Positions 33,906-41,833 of a stretch of 64,000 bases of DNA are shown piece by piece (the first letter of the stretch is position 1; each line of letters begins with the position of its first letter). Source of the stretch: Bradyrhizobium sp. SRL28 (GTDB taxonomy: Bacteria; Pseudomonadota; Alphaproteobacteria; Rhizobiales; Xanthobacteraceae); NCBI RefSeq assembly GCF_018596315.1, contig NZ_JAHEAG010000027.1:1-64000 (forward strand), read 5' to 3'. The notes beneath the pieces were generated by a model that did not search any database, was not told the origin of the DNA, and saw only the letters and a list, made by a program, of their open reading frames with translations. The position numbers and the translations under genes are program-made.

Positions 33906-34095
33906 ATGCAGGCAGCAATCGACCGCGTAATGCAGACCTTCATGATGATGGCCGGCCTCACGCGCGAAGAGGCAGAGGCCGTGCGCGAAAAGACTGACGG
34001 CGCATTTGGCCGGCATGGAGGCTGATGAAAAGGCGCTCGCAGTCGAGGGGCTCCGCTATCTGCGCAGCTCCGATCGTATCGCAAGGAAGGTCTGA
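33906..34095 (+). pseudogene. MQAAI-family small protein, copy 2, +1 frameshift
   Basis: Starts M-Q-A-A-I-D-R-V-M-Q-T-F with AGAGG upstream. After V-R-E-K an extra A in AAAAGA shifts the frame; without it the sequence reads L-T-A-H-L-A-G-M-E-A-D-E-K, then A-V-E-G-L-R-Y-L. Total length 190 bases, one more than a multiple of three. The stop overlaps the next start as TGATG, so the pair was an operon. Confidence 0.65.
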
Positions 34096-34275
34096 TGACG
34101 GATAACCTCACAACGAGAGAGCAGCCTGACCGAAGCAAGATCAATATGAACCAAATCCATGAGGTTCGTTATTGGACGAAGCACCTCAGCGTTTCGAAGG
34201 AAGAAATTACAGAGGGCCATCGACAAGGTCGGAAATTCAGCCGCTGCCGTCCGCAAGGAATTGGCCGTGGACTGA
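34095..34275 (+). pseudogene. DUF3606 protein, +1 frameshift
   Basis: N-terminus M-T-D-N-L-T-T-R-E-Q-P-D-R-S-K-I-N, then H-E-V-R-Y-W-T-K-H-L-S-V-S-K-E-E, the DUF3606 signature. An extra A in GAAGAAA breaks the frame. The true C-terminus LQRAIDKVGNSAAAVRKELA ends at 34275. It is 181 bases long, one base too many. Two neighbouring genes each carry a +1 A insertion. Confidence 0.75.
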
Positions 34276-34570
34276 AGGCGTGGGGTATGCCCGCGATCTC
34301 TGGAGTGAGGCTCCCACGCTTTTCATTCGCGGATCGCTTCAAGCGGGCGCGCCGGGGTCTGGCGCCTATGAATCTCAAAACCCGGCCCTACAGTAGAAGG
34401 CAAGATACGGCATTCGTTCTATCGTGGCGTGCGGGAGGATCTTTGAAAGAGCGAGAACCAGACTTGGATTACGACGAGGTCATCGTCTGTATGATGCTCG
34501 CCTTTTGCATCGGCAATGCAATGATCACCCTGATCTACAGGATAATGGCTTAACGGCGCAACGAGCATTC
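34276..34570. other. No clear gene
   Basis: The continuing open frame ends in a hydrophobic segment (D-E-V-I-V-C-M-M-L-A-F-C-I-G-N-A-M-I), which might be the end of a short membrane protein starting near 34443 (TTG). Too weak to call. Confidence 0.25.
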
Positions 34571-34762
34571 ATGATGAAGAGAAACGCGCCTTGGACTATT
34601 GATGACGATATCCGTTTGCTGGAGTTGCACAGGACTGGGCGGCCGTTATTTTCCATCGCCGCGGCGTTCAAACGCAGCAAATCGGCGATAGCAGCCCGCC
34701 TTTCAATCCTGCGACGACGTGCCCGACAGGCGACCGCTCAGATGCAAACCGATGAGCAGTAA
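34571..34762 (+). CDS. SANT/Myb-like small DNA-binding protein
   Basis: Sixty-three residues starting M-M-K-R-N-A. The core P-W-T-I-D-D-D-I-R-L-L-E-L-H-R-T-G-R-P-L, then AAAFKRSKSAIAARLSILRR, has the three-helix pattern of SANT/Myb-type or GcrA-like DNA-binding proteins, with basic recognition helix residues. The ribosome site is weak. It may regulate nearby genes (inference). Confidence 0.65.
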   Translation: MMKRNAPWTIDDDIRLLELHRTGRPLFSIAAAFKRSKSAIAARLSILRRRARQATAQMQTDEQ

Positions 34763-34815
34763 AGTCGGGATCCAATTTTATCGCCAGCACGGGGCCAGGG
34801 ACGCGCCTGCTCATC

Positions 34816-35688
34816 TTAAGCGCGTCCGCGTGCCACGCCGCCGGGCGCGGGACGAGCATTCGTTGATGGATGGTGGCGACGTTTGGAATAAGCGTGGGTG
34901 ATCTCGGCGCCCATCAGAATGATTTGCGAGGTGTAGTAGACCCAGATCAATACGACCACGATCGAAGCGGCAGCTCCGTAAGTTGATTCAAGGCCCTGCT
35001 TGCCGATGTAAAATCCGATAGCGGCCTTACCCAATTCGAAGAATAGCGCCGTGAGCAGCGCGCCGAGCCAGACATCGGCCCAGGCGACGGAAACGTCTGG
35101 CAGCCATTTGAACATCATCGCGAATAGGACCGTAACAACGGCAAACGAAACCAGCATGCTCACAATATGCAAGACGCCTTCCGGCAAGTAAGGAGCGATG
35201 AAATTTCCTGCCGCGGCGAGACCTGCGGTTACAAGAAGCGATACGAGAAGCAAAAAACCAAGAGCGAGCACCGCTGCAAACGACAAGACGTAGTTGCGGG
35301 CGAAGTGCCAGAGGCCGCTTTCCTCGGACTCTTCCACCTCCCACACGACGTTGAGGGCATCCTTCAACTGCACGACCACGCCGATGGCGGCGAACAGCAA
35401 GGCGCCTATTCCGAGGATCGTTGCGAGGACGCCGGCGGCGGGACGGCTTGCCCCAGCCAGCATCGCCTCGACAGCCTTGGCACCGGTTTCGCCCAGCATC
35501 GCTTTCAATGATGAAATCACCTGGGCAGTGACAGCCTCCTGGCCGAAGAAGAGACCTGCCACAGCGATGGCAATTAGGATGATGGGTCCGAGCGAAAATA
35601 CGGAGTAATAGGCCAGAGCCGCTCCCTGACGGGCGTCCTTGTGGCTCGACCAGTTGGCTACCGCTTCTTTTGCTACTGTCCACCACAT
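34816..35688 (-). CDS. YihY/BrkB-family membrane protein
   Basis: Two hundred and ninety residues from the ATG at 35688. The start A-V-A-N-W-S-S-H-K-D-A-R-Q-G-A-A-L-A-Y-Y-S-V-F-S-L-G-P is the family hallmark. Six hydrophobic segments follow, with W-A-D-V-W-L-G-A-L-L-T-A and Y-G-A-A-A-S-I-V-V-V-L-I-W-V-Y-Y. The tail is Pro/Arg-rich. The family (old name virulence factor BrkB / UPF0761) is of unclear transport role. Monocistronic. Confidence 0.9.
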   Translation of the reverse strand: MWWTVAKEAVANWSSHKDARQGAALAYYSVFSLGPIILIAIAVAGLFFGQEAVTAQVISSLKAMLGETGAKAVEAMLAGASRPAAGVLATILGIGALLFAAIGVVVQLKDALNVVWEVEESEESGLWHFARNYVLSFAAVLALGFLLLVSLLVTAGLAAAGNFIAPYLPEGVLHIVSMLVSFAVVTVLFAMMFKWLPDVSVAWADVWLGALLTALFFELGKAAIGFYIGKQGLESTYGAAASIVVVLIWVYYTSQIILMGAEITHAYSKRRHHPSTNARPAPGGVARGRA

Positions 35689-35724
35689 GGCTCTCAATCC
35701 TTGGCTATTCGCCAATAAGGGCAA

Positions 35725-36320
35725 AGCCTAGGCGAAAGTTCCTCGGCGAGAGCATAGAGGCATCGGGAAGTGGCTATCCGCGGTTCTTTGCGTTCACGCG
35801 CGACCTCCTGCCCGCTTGTCGGTTCTCAGATCCGGATAAACCGGATACCGCATCTCGCCGGCTTTGTCCGGTCGGCAAATCTTCGGTGACGAGCTGCGGT
35901 CTGACCCATGAAGTGACGCCTAGTCCTTCACTTTCATTGCGAAAGGAGATGCTGAAGTCTTCCGCTTGATGAGCTGGGCATGAAGTTCCTCATGCGCGGC
36001 GTGGCTGAAACCTGTACCGAAACGACCGATGTAGCGCCAACCGTCGCCTTCCCGCAGAGCACGGGTTAGCGCCCCGAAGATCCGTCTCGTTCGCCGCGGG
36101 GCTGTTCCCTCCTGCCGGACGCGTCGGCTGGAGCGTCGATCAGGTGCGGAAGCGAGCGCGTCTCCCTCTTGTCATCGGTTATGATCTCGCACAAGCGAGC
36201 GTGGCGGCGCCTGCCGCGCCGTCAAGGGCATACTCGCTTGCGCCAGCGCGGCAGCCGCGCCCTTTGACCGCTCTATCGTTCACGGCCGCATGGATAGCAG
36301 GCAGGGCAACTGGTTCAACA
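35725..36320. other. Intergenic with a ligD fragment
   Basis: Apart from the minus-strand ligD piece (35920-36069) no protein-like segment is legible. A plus frame at 36144-36488 has low-complexity composition and is not accepted. Confidence 0.4.
35920..36069 (-). pseudogene. ligD fragment 2, C-terminal OB domain
   Basis: Reads E-G-D-G-W-R-Y-I-G-R-F-G-T-G-F-S, then L-H-A-Q-L-I-K-R-K-T-S-A-S-P-F, ending TAG. The Y-x-G-x-x-G-T-G-F-S and S-P-F motifs mark the start of the ligase C-terminal OB domain. Only about 48 codons are present. Confidence 0.5.
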
Positions 36321-36345
36321 GGAACCAACTTCTTCGACCACCGTT
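36321..36345 (+). promoter_or_regulatory. EcfG promoter
   Basis: GGAAC (36321-36325), 16 bases, CGTT (36342-36345), 28 bases before the ATG of the isochorismatase-like gene. Perfect consensus. Confidence 0.8.
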
Positions 36346-36372
36346 GGAGCTGGCTTTCCGGGTTGAAGGGAT

Positions 36373-36990
36373 ATGTCGAAGAATATTGGATTACGCTACG
36401 AAGCGCCGAGCGCCAGCGCGGTGCACTTATGCGTCGATATGCAAAGGATGTTTGCAGAACGCACGGAATGGAAGATGCCCTGGCTTGAGCGCGTTCTGCC
36501 TAGTATCGTTTCAATAACTTCCTTGCATCCCGAAAGGACCATCTTTACGCGCTTCATCCCAGCCCAGCATTCCGGTCAGGGCATGGGGATGTGGCGGCGC
36601 TATTACGAGCATTGGGCATCGATGACCGTCGATGAGCTCGGCGCTGACATGATAAATGTCGTACCGGAGCTTGCGCGATTTGCCCCACCTGCCCGCTTCT
36701 TCGACAAGCATGTCTATTCCCCGTGGACCGGGAGCGATCTGTACCGGCAGCTTCGCGGCGCCGGAATCGATACCCTCATTATCACCGGCGGAGAGACCGA
36801 TGTCTGCGTGCTCGCAACTATGATGGGCGCTGTCGACTGGGGCTTCCGTGTTCTTCTGGTGACGGACGCCCTGTGCAGCTCGGCGGACGAGACCCACGAC
36901 GCAATGATGAATGTCTATGAGAACCGGTTAGGCCAGCAGGTGGAATGCGTGTCGACGGAGACGATTCTCGAAAACTGGCGCTTCAAGTAA
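36373..36990 (+). CDS. Isochorismatase-like cysteine hydrolase
   Basis: Two hundred and five residues. The catalytic set is D28 (H-L-C-V-D-M-Q), a Lys in F-D-K-H-V-Y-S-P-W and the Cys in G-G-E-T-D-V-C-V-L-A-T, followed by V-T-D-A-L-C-S-S-A-D-E. Family members cleave amides or vinyl ethers (nicotinamidase, isochorismatase); the substrate is not evident. AAGGG upstream is close to the ATG. An EcfG-type promoter makes it a probable stress-regulated gene. Confidence 0.9.
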   Translation: MSKNIGLRYEAPSASAVHLCVDMQRMFAERTEWKMPWLERVLPSIVSITSLHPERTIFTRFIPAQHSGQGMGMWRRYYEHWASMTVDELGADMINVVPELARFAPPARFFDKHVYSPWTGSDLYRQLRGAGIDTLIITGGETDVCVLATMMGAVDWGFRVLLVTDALCSSADETHDAMMNVYENRLGQQVECVSTETILENWRFK

Positions 36991-37033
36991 ACATGACCGC
37001 CGCGCAGGCGTCATACCTTGTGAGGGAAACGGG

Positions 37034-37291
37034 ATGGAAGAACTCACGGTTCTAAGGACGTTTTCGGCGGTGACGACAGTTCTCGCAGCCGCGCTCGTGG
37101 CCGCCAACTGGAACGCTCGCGTTACCGTCACCGGCTTTGCTATCTTCATCGTAGCTTCCATCGCCTGGATGATTGACGGCTGGCTGGAAAACAAAGCATC
37201 GCTCATTATCCAGAACGTCATTCTCCTTCTAATTAACGTACTCGGAGTCTGGCGCTGGTTTCCGAAGGCTGAAAAGGAGGTTAAGTCGTAA
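37034..37291 (+). CDS. Small three-span membrane protein
   Basis: Eighty-five residues with three hydrophobic segments: T-T-V-L-A-A-A-L-V-A-A, VTGFAIFIVASIAWMI and I-I-Q-N-V-I-L-L-L-I-N-V. The end is W-R-W-F-P-K-A-E-K. The W-R-W-F ending is typical of small membrane proteins next to PRC-barrel or stress genes in rhizobia (recalled). Its broken twin is at 19838. It starts the second copy of the membrane/flavoprotein/DUF72 block. Confidence 0.75.
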   Translation: MEELTVLRTFSAVTTVLAAALVAANWNARVTVTGFAIFIVASIAWMIDGWLENKASLIIQNVILLLINVLGVWRWFPKAEKEVKS

Positions 37292-37299
37292 GAGAGCGG

Positions 37300-37541
37300 C
37301 TTCAGTCGCAAAGCCCGTCGCGGCGCAAAGGCCTTGTTGATGGCCACCGCCGCTACGCGGATGCCTTCACGTCCCAGCAGGCCAGGGATGTCCTGCGATG
37401 CGCGGTTGCGCAGCTGTTCATCATCGCAAAGCAGAACCTGCCGGCGGCAACGTCCCAGATCAGGCCAGCGCTCAGCCCGGCAGGTCCCCCGCGGACGATG
37501 ACCACGTCGATTTCATCCGGATCACCTCCATTCCAACTCAT
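37300..37541 (-). pseudogene. Thioredoxin-reductase-like gene, internally deleted
   Basis: Start reads D-E-I-D-V-V-I-V-R-G-G-P-A-G-L-S-A-G-L-I, matching the flavoprotein at 20055. After G-L-L-G-R-E-G it jumps to A-A-V-A-I-N-K-A-F, the C-terminus of that protein. About 230 residues, including the C-x-x-C, are lost, with frameshifts beside the join. Non-functional. Confidence 0.8.
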
Positions 37542-37609
37542 ATGGGACCTCCCAAGGCTGGGGAACCCCTTCCCCCTGTTCATTCGTTAGGTACTCGGAA
37601 ACGAAGATC

Positions 37610-38518
37610 ATGCTACGCAAATTCACAGCAGCGAACTGGAGCGAATTGACTCCCGAGGAGCGCCGCGAGCGGCGGCGGCTCCGCCGCGAAAAGCAGCGCG
37701 AGGATAATATCGGGCGCGCCCAGAAGATGCACGCCGCCCGGCTCAAGATGGAAGCTGAGAGCCCGAAGAGCCCGCCTGAATTGAAGTCATCAGTCTATGT
37801 CGGCTGCTCGGGCTGGCGTTATTGGAAATGGCGGGACTCGTTTTATGCAGGTGTATCTCAGGAAAAGTGGTTTGAGCACTACCTGAAGCGCTTCGACACC
37901 GTCGAAATCAATGCATCTTTTTACTCCTGGCCGACGGTTACCAACGTCCAGGCCTGGCGGCGCCAGCCCGGCAAGAAAACGTTCGTTTACACCGTCAAGG
38001 TCTGTGAACTCGTCACCCATGTAAAAACGTTCAAGGGCACAAGGACGCTCATTCGGGATTTTGGCATCATCGCTGATATTCTAGGTGAGCGGATGGGCTG
38101 CTTCCTGTTTCAGCTGCCGCCGAGCTACCGCTACACAAAGGCGCGGCTGAACGCGATCGTGAGCCAACTCGATCATGCGCGCCGCAACGTTGTGGAGTTT
38201 AGGCACGCCAGCTGGTGGAATGAGGAAGTTTATGCCGCGTTCCGAAGGGCCGGAATTATTTTCTGCTCCTGCAGCGGGCCGCGCCTGCCCGACGAACTCA
38301 TCCGGACAGCCGACGAAGTCTACATTCGCCTGCATGGCCCCGAGCGCTGGTATCGGCACGATTACTCGAAGAGCGAGCTGGCGATCTGGGCGGACAGGAT
38401 TAGGGCGAGCGGGGCGAAAAGAGCCTGGATTTACTTCAACAACGATAATGAAGCTCATGCCCCCAAAAACGCGGCAGCCCTGCGGCGAATGCTAGGCCGT
38501 ATATCGTTGGCCGCCTAA
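37610..38518 (+). CDS. DUF72 family protein
   Basis: Three hundred and two residues. An unusual Arg/Glu-rich N-terminus (T-P-E-E-R-R-E-R-R-R-L-R-R-E-K) of about 60 residues precedes the TIM-barrel-like DUF72 domain: Y-V-G-C-S-G-W-R-Y-W-K-W, A-S-F-Y-S-W-P, F-Q-L-P-P-S-Y, V-E-F-R-H-A-S-W-W and Y-I-R-L-H-G-P. The domain is of unknown function, often seen with DNA-repair genes. The intact gene has lost its companion flavoprotein, while the twin block kept that gene and lost this one. Confidence 0.9.
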   Translation: MLRKFTAANWSELTPEERRERRRLRREKQREDNIGRAQKMHAARLKMEAESPKSPPELKSSVYVGCSGWRYWKWRDSFYAGVSQEKWFEHYLKRFDTVEINASFYSWPTVTNVQAWRRQPGKKTFVYTVKVCELVTHVKTFKGTRTLIRDFGIIADILGERMGCFLFQLPPSYRYTKARLNAIVSQLDHARRNVVEFRHASWWNEEVYAAFRRAGIIFCSCSGPRLPDELIRTADEVYIRLHGPERWYRHDYSKSELAIWADRIRASGAKRAWIYFNNDNEAHAPKNAAALRRMLGRISLAA

Positions 38519-38529
38519 GGCCAGACGTA

Positions 38530-38555
38530 GGAACCTTGCCAGTATCGTAAGCGTT
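38530..38555 (+). promoter_or_regulatory. EcfG promoter (17-base spacer)
   Basis: GGAAC (38530-38534), 17 bases, CGTT (38552-38555), 24 bases before the ATG at 38580. Confidence 0.65.
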
Positions 38556-38579
38556 CTCAAGTGTTTGGGAGAACGTTTC

Positions 38580-40085
38580 ATGGCCAGCACATCACTCTGG
38601 ATGGATATTGACATTGCCCCGAACGCGGAAGTTCTGGACGGCGTCCGGGAATGCGACGTCGCCGTCATCGGCTCTGGCATTGCCGGTATTTCGACCGCGT
38701 ATGAGCTCTGCAAGCGAGGTAAGTCCGTTCTTGTCATCGATCGCGGACGCATCTGCGGAGGCATGACTTCGAGGACTTCAGCTCATCTTGCCCCCTTGTG
38801 CGATGATCTCGTCAGCGAAATGACGAAGATCAGGGGCAAGGAGGCGACGACGCTTTTCTGCGAGAGCCAGGCGGCTGCCGTCGACCGCATTGAAGAAATC
38901 CAGAAGAAAGAGAAGATCGATTGCGACTTCCGCCGCCTCGACGGTTACCTCTTTCAGGGTCAAGGTATGCCGGCAGATATCATCGATGAAGAGCTGGAGG
39001 CAGTTCGCGAAGTCGGCGCGCCGGTCCACAGGCTCATGGGCGTGCCCTTCAACGGCTGCGAGAATCGTCACGTCCTACGCTATCCCAAGCAGGCAACCTT
39101 TCATCCGCTCAAGTATCTTGCCGGCGTCGCGAAGGCTTGCCGCGAAAACGGCGTGACTTTTTACCGTGACAGCCCGGTTGAGGAAGTGACTGAAGAGAAT
39201 GGCATTGTGACCGCGAAAACAGCAGGCGGCGTCATTCGCTCGCGGCATGCCGTCGTCGCGACCAACTCCTCCATCTCTGACCGCTTCGCCATTCACACCA
39301 AGACGGCGCCATACCGCACATATGTGATCACGTTTGAGATCGAGCGCGGCGCTTTGCCCGACGCGCTCTACTGGGACACGGAAGATCCCTACCATTATGT
39401 CCGCCTGCAGCCAGGCCCGGCAAATACCGATTACGTTCTCGTCGGTGGAGAGGACCACAAAAGCGGAGAAGCCGACGACGCGGAAGATCGATTCAGAAAG
39501 CTTGAAGCATGGGCGCGCGGCTTGATCACCGGCCTTGGCAAAGAAACGCACCGCTGGTCCGGGCAAGTGCTCGACACCATCGATTACTCCGGCTTCATTG
39601 GCCGCGATCCCGGGGGCACAAACATCTATGTCGCGATGGGCGATTCCGGCCAGGGCCTCACGCACGGCGTTGCTGGCGCAATGCTGAATGCCTGCCTGAT
39701 CACGGGCGAAGACCATCCATGGAAGGAAATCTACGCGCCGGGTCGTGTCCCGCTGAAGGCCGCGAAAAATTTCATCGCCGAGAACATAACAGCGCTCAAA
39801 AGCTTTGCTGAGTATCTAGCACCAGGCGAACTCACGTCGCTCGACGAGCTATCGTGCGGCGACGGCGCCATTGTCCGGCGCGGCCTTGAGAAGATTGCCG
39901 CCTATCGCGACAAGCAGGGAGCGCTGCATTTGAATTCGGCGAGTTGCACCCATGTCGGCTGCCATCTGCACTGGAACAGTTTTGAGACTTGCTGGGATTG
40001 CCCTTGCCACGGCTCAATCTTCGACGTGAAAGGACAACCCATCAACGCCCCAGCCATCGGCCCACTTGCCCGCGTCCAGGACTAA
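38580..40085 (+). CDS. FAD-dependent oxidoreductase with C-terminal Rieske domain
   Basis: Five hundred and one residues from the ATG at 38580, with GGGAG upstream. It has a DAO-type FAD domain (V-A-V-I-G-S-G-I-A-G-I-S at the start, G-D-S-G-Q-G-L-T-H-G near 350) and a Rieske domain in the last 100 residues. The iron-sulphur ligands are C-T-H (with V-G-C following) and C-P-C-H-G-S. Such fusions pass electrons from an amine or similar substrate via FAD and [2Fe-2S] to an unknown acceptor. An EcfG-type promoter suggests stress induction. Likely cytosolic; no signal peptide. Confidence 0.92.
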   Translation: MASTSLWMDIDIAPNAEVLDGVRECDVAVIGSGIAGISTAYELCKRGKSVLVIDRGRICGGMTSRTSAHLAPLCDDLVSEMTKIRGKEATTLFCESQAAAVDRIEEIQKKEKIDCDFRRLDGYLFQGQGMPADIIDEELEAVREVGAPVHRLMGVPFNGCENRHVLRYPKQATFHPLKYLAGVAKACRENGVTFYRDSPVEEVTEENGIVTAKTAGGVIRSRHAVVATNSSISDRFAIHTKTAPYRTYVITFEIERGALPDALYWDTEDPYHYVRLQPGPANTDYVLVGGEDHKSGEADDAEDRFRKLEAWARGLITGLGKETHRWSGQVLDTIDYSGFIGRDPGGTNIYVAMGDSGQGLTHGVAGAMLNACLITGEDHPWKEIYAPGRVPLKAAKNFIAENITALKSFAEYLAPGELTSLDELSCGDGAIVRRGLEKIAAYRDKQGALHLNSASCTHVGCHLHWNSFETCWDCPCHGSIFDVKGQPINAPAIGPLARVQD

Positions 40086-40146
40086 GGTTAGCCGGACCTG
40101 CCGAAGGCCGAGATCGATAAGATGCGCGAAAAGGAGGAGTGGAATA

Positions 40147-40305
40147 ATGCCGGAAGAGCCGATGATGACCGAAGCCCAGCGGGATGAGCTCAAGACGCTC
40201 TGCCTGAAGGCCGACGTGCCGGACAAATCGGGCGAGCTGCTAACCCAGGAGGGCGCGCAGCAGTTTATCGACGAACTAAAGAAACAGCTCGCGGAGCGCA
40301 AATAG
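40147..40305 (+). CDS. DUF3072 small protein
   Basis: Fifty-two residues from the ATG at 40147, with AAGGAGGAG upstream. M-T-E-A-Q-R-D-E-L-K-T-L-C, then Q-F-I-D-E-L-K-K-Q-L, is the DUF3072 pattern: a two-helix protein that ends in a short acidic/basic helix. It lies 61 bases behind the Rieske flavoprotein and may share its transcript. A hairpin follows. Confidence 0.75.
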   Translation: MPEEPMMTEAQRDELKTLCLKADVPDKSGELLTQEGAQQFIDELKKQLAERK

Positions 40306-40313
40306 AAACGACG

Positions 40314-40340
40314 CGCTGGAGGATCTCCAGCGGTTCGTTT
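40314..40340 (+). terminator. Hairpin with weak T-run
   Basis: Perfect arms CGCTGGAG / CTCCAGCG with a GAT loop, then GTTCGTTT. It probably terminates the DUF3072 transcript. Nothing else is legible in 40341-40611. Confidence 0.6.
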
Positions 40341-40611
40341 GCACCTTAGCGGAGCGGTCGACGGCGTTGCTGGTGCGGCCGGAGCGGGTGCCGTCGGAGC
40401 AGCGCCGGTCGCTGGACGGGTAGTCGACGAGCCCGCGGTCGTGCAGGGTGCATCGGCAGTGCCAGAGCTCACCGCCCCTGCATAAATGCATGAGATCGGC
40501 GAGGACGGCCAAGGGCAGCGACCATCATGCCTCGCATCTGCTGTCTCACCGGTCCAAATTATTGCGAAAGAGGCTTAAGCGCTTAATGGATCGTGCATTC
40601 CGCTTGGCGCA

Positions 40612-41082
40612 TCAGTTCTGACGCACCCCTCGCGATACATAGGCGCCCGCAGCGAGCCCCAGCGCCAAGCCAGCAAAAGCTCCTGCCATCGATTGCCTGG
40701 ATAACGTCAGTTCCCATCCCGGCGTCAGCCGCTTGGGAATTATTCCATAGTCGACGACCGCTGCGATCGCCGACATGACGGCAGCGTTTCGCAGTAGTTC
40801 GATTGATGATTGAGGCGGACGGACCGCCAACCAAGTCTCAAAAGGGAGCGCCCAGAACAGGGCCGATGCGTGATGGGTGGCGAACCCTGCCCCGGTGTGG
40901 TCAGCGTCGACCCCGCCAACACGCGAGGCATTATCACCGTGAAGCCAATGGCTGGTCGAGTTCAACGGTTGCGCGGCGTGTTTCCCTTCCAATTTCGCCA
41001 GGGCGGCCAGCGTTATTGTCGAAACGGCACTGGCTACGCTGCCTGTAATGAGACTGGAAGACAGCAATTGCGCGGGTTTCAT
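40612..41082 (-). CDS. Membrane protein of unknown function
   Basis: One hundred and fifty-six residues from the ATG at 41082, chosen because the first hydrophobic segment starts there. Four hydrophobic segments are present. The conserved-looking loop L-N-S-T-S-H-W-L-H-G-D and H-T-G-A-G-F-A-T-H-H-A-S-A-L-F-W-A carries several His residues. I recall similar rhizobial membrane proteins without known role. Divergent from the operon at 41272. Confidence 0.7.
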   Translation of the reverse strand: MKPAQLLSSSLITGSVASAVSTITLAALAKLEGKHAAQPLNSTSHWLHGDNASRVGGVDADHTGAGFATHHASALFWALPFETWLAVRPPQSSIELLRNAAVMSAIAAVVDYGIIPKRLTPGWELTLSRQSMAGAFAGLALGLAAGAYVSRGVRQN

Positions 41083-41271
41083 TGGTGACCACGAATTCGA
41101 TTTCCACACCAACTGCAATGCGCTTCTAGATGTTCCAAGCCATTTGATGGCGACCCGACGCGTGTCAGATTTGCTGGCGGGAACGGCCGGTTACTGAGGT
41201 CGGTTCCGCCGCGAGGAACGTTTGGATCGATCTCGCTTTATCGGACAGCACGTTCGCCATGGAGATCTGAC

Positions 41272-41829
41272 ATGGGGCCCGACGAGGTCCTGCGTGGGAT
41301 GCTGATGTATTTCGTCCTGCCGATGTGGCTGGCCGCCGGCTTTGCCGATTACCTCTGCCATCGCGCCAGTCACATCGAAAAAACCAGCGGCTGGAAAGAG
41401 TCCGTTCTGCACCTTGCCCAGTTTGCCGAGATGGCCGTTCCGGTTCTGGCCGCGCTGTTCCTCGAAATCACATCTAGCGTGATTTTGTTGATGATGGTGT
41501 TTCTGGTTTTCCACGAAGCCACAGCCATCTGGGACGTCCGCTACGCCTCGTCGAGGCGTGAGGTTTCGCCGACCGAGCAGCACGTGCACAGCGTTCTCGA
41601 AATGCTGCCGCTGACGGGATTGCTGCTCGTCATCGCGCTTCACTGGCCAGCATTTGCGGCATTGTTCGGCTACGGAACACCTGACTTTGCCTTCAGGCTG
41701 AAGCAATCGCCGCTACCCCTGACGTACATTGTCACGATGCTGGCCTTGACCGCGCTGCTCGAGGTCTTGCCGTACTTTGAGGAGCTGGTTCGCGGTCTGC
41801 GATATCGCGCCCGGCAAGCGAAGGATTAG
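41272..41829 (+). CDS. Integral membrane protein with His motifs
   Basis: One hundred and eighty-five residues with four or five hydrophobic segments. It has D-Y-L-C-H-R-A-S-H-I-E, F-H-E-A-T-A-I-W-D-V-R-Y-A and T-E-Q-H-V-H-S-V-L-E-M. The clustered Asp, His and Glu could form a metal site as in membrane hydroxylases (inference). It is not assigned to a family. First gene of a three-gene operon with short gaps. Confidence 0.7.
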   Translation: MGPDEVLRGMLMYFVLPMWLAAGFADYLCHRASHIEKTSGWKESVLHLAQFAEMAVPVLAALFLEITSSVILLMMVFLVFHEATAIWDVRYASSRREVSPTEQHVHSVLEMLPLTGLLLVIALHWPAFAALFGYGTPDFAFRLKQSPLPLTYIVTMLALTALLEVLPYFEELVRGLRYRARQAKD

Positions 41830-41833
41830 GTCA

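Noticed and set aside
37557..37581. GGAAC-N18-CGTT ahead of the DUF72 gene
   Set aside because: The spacer is 18 bases, outside the 16-17 of EcfG promoters.
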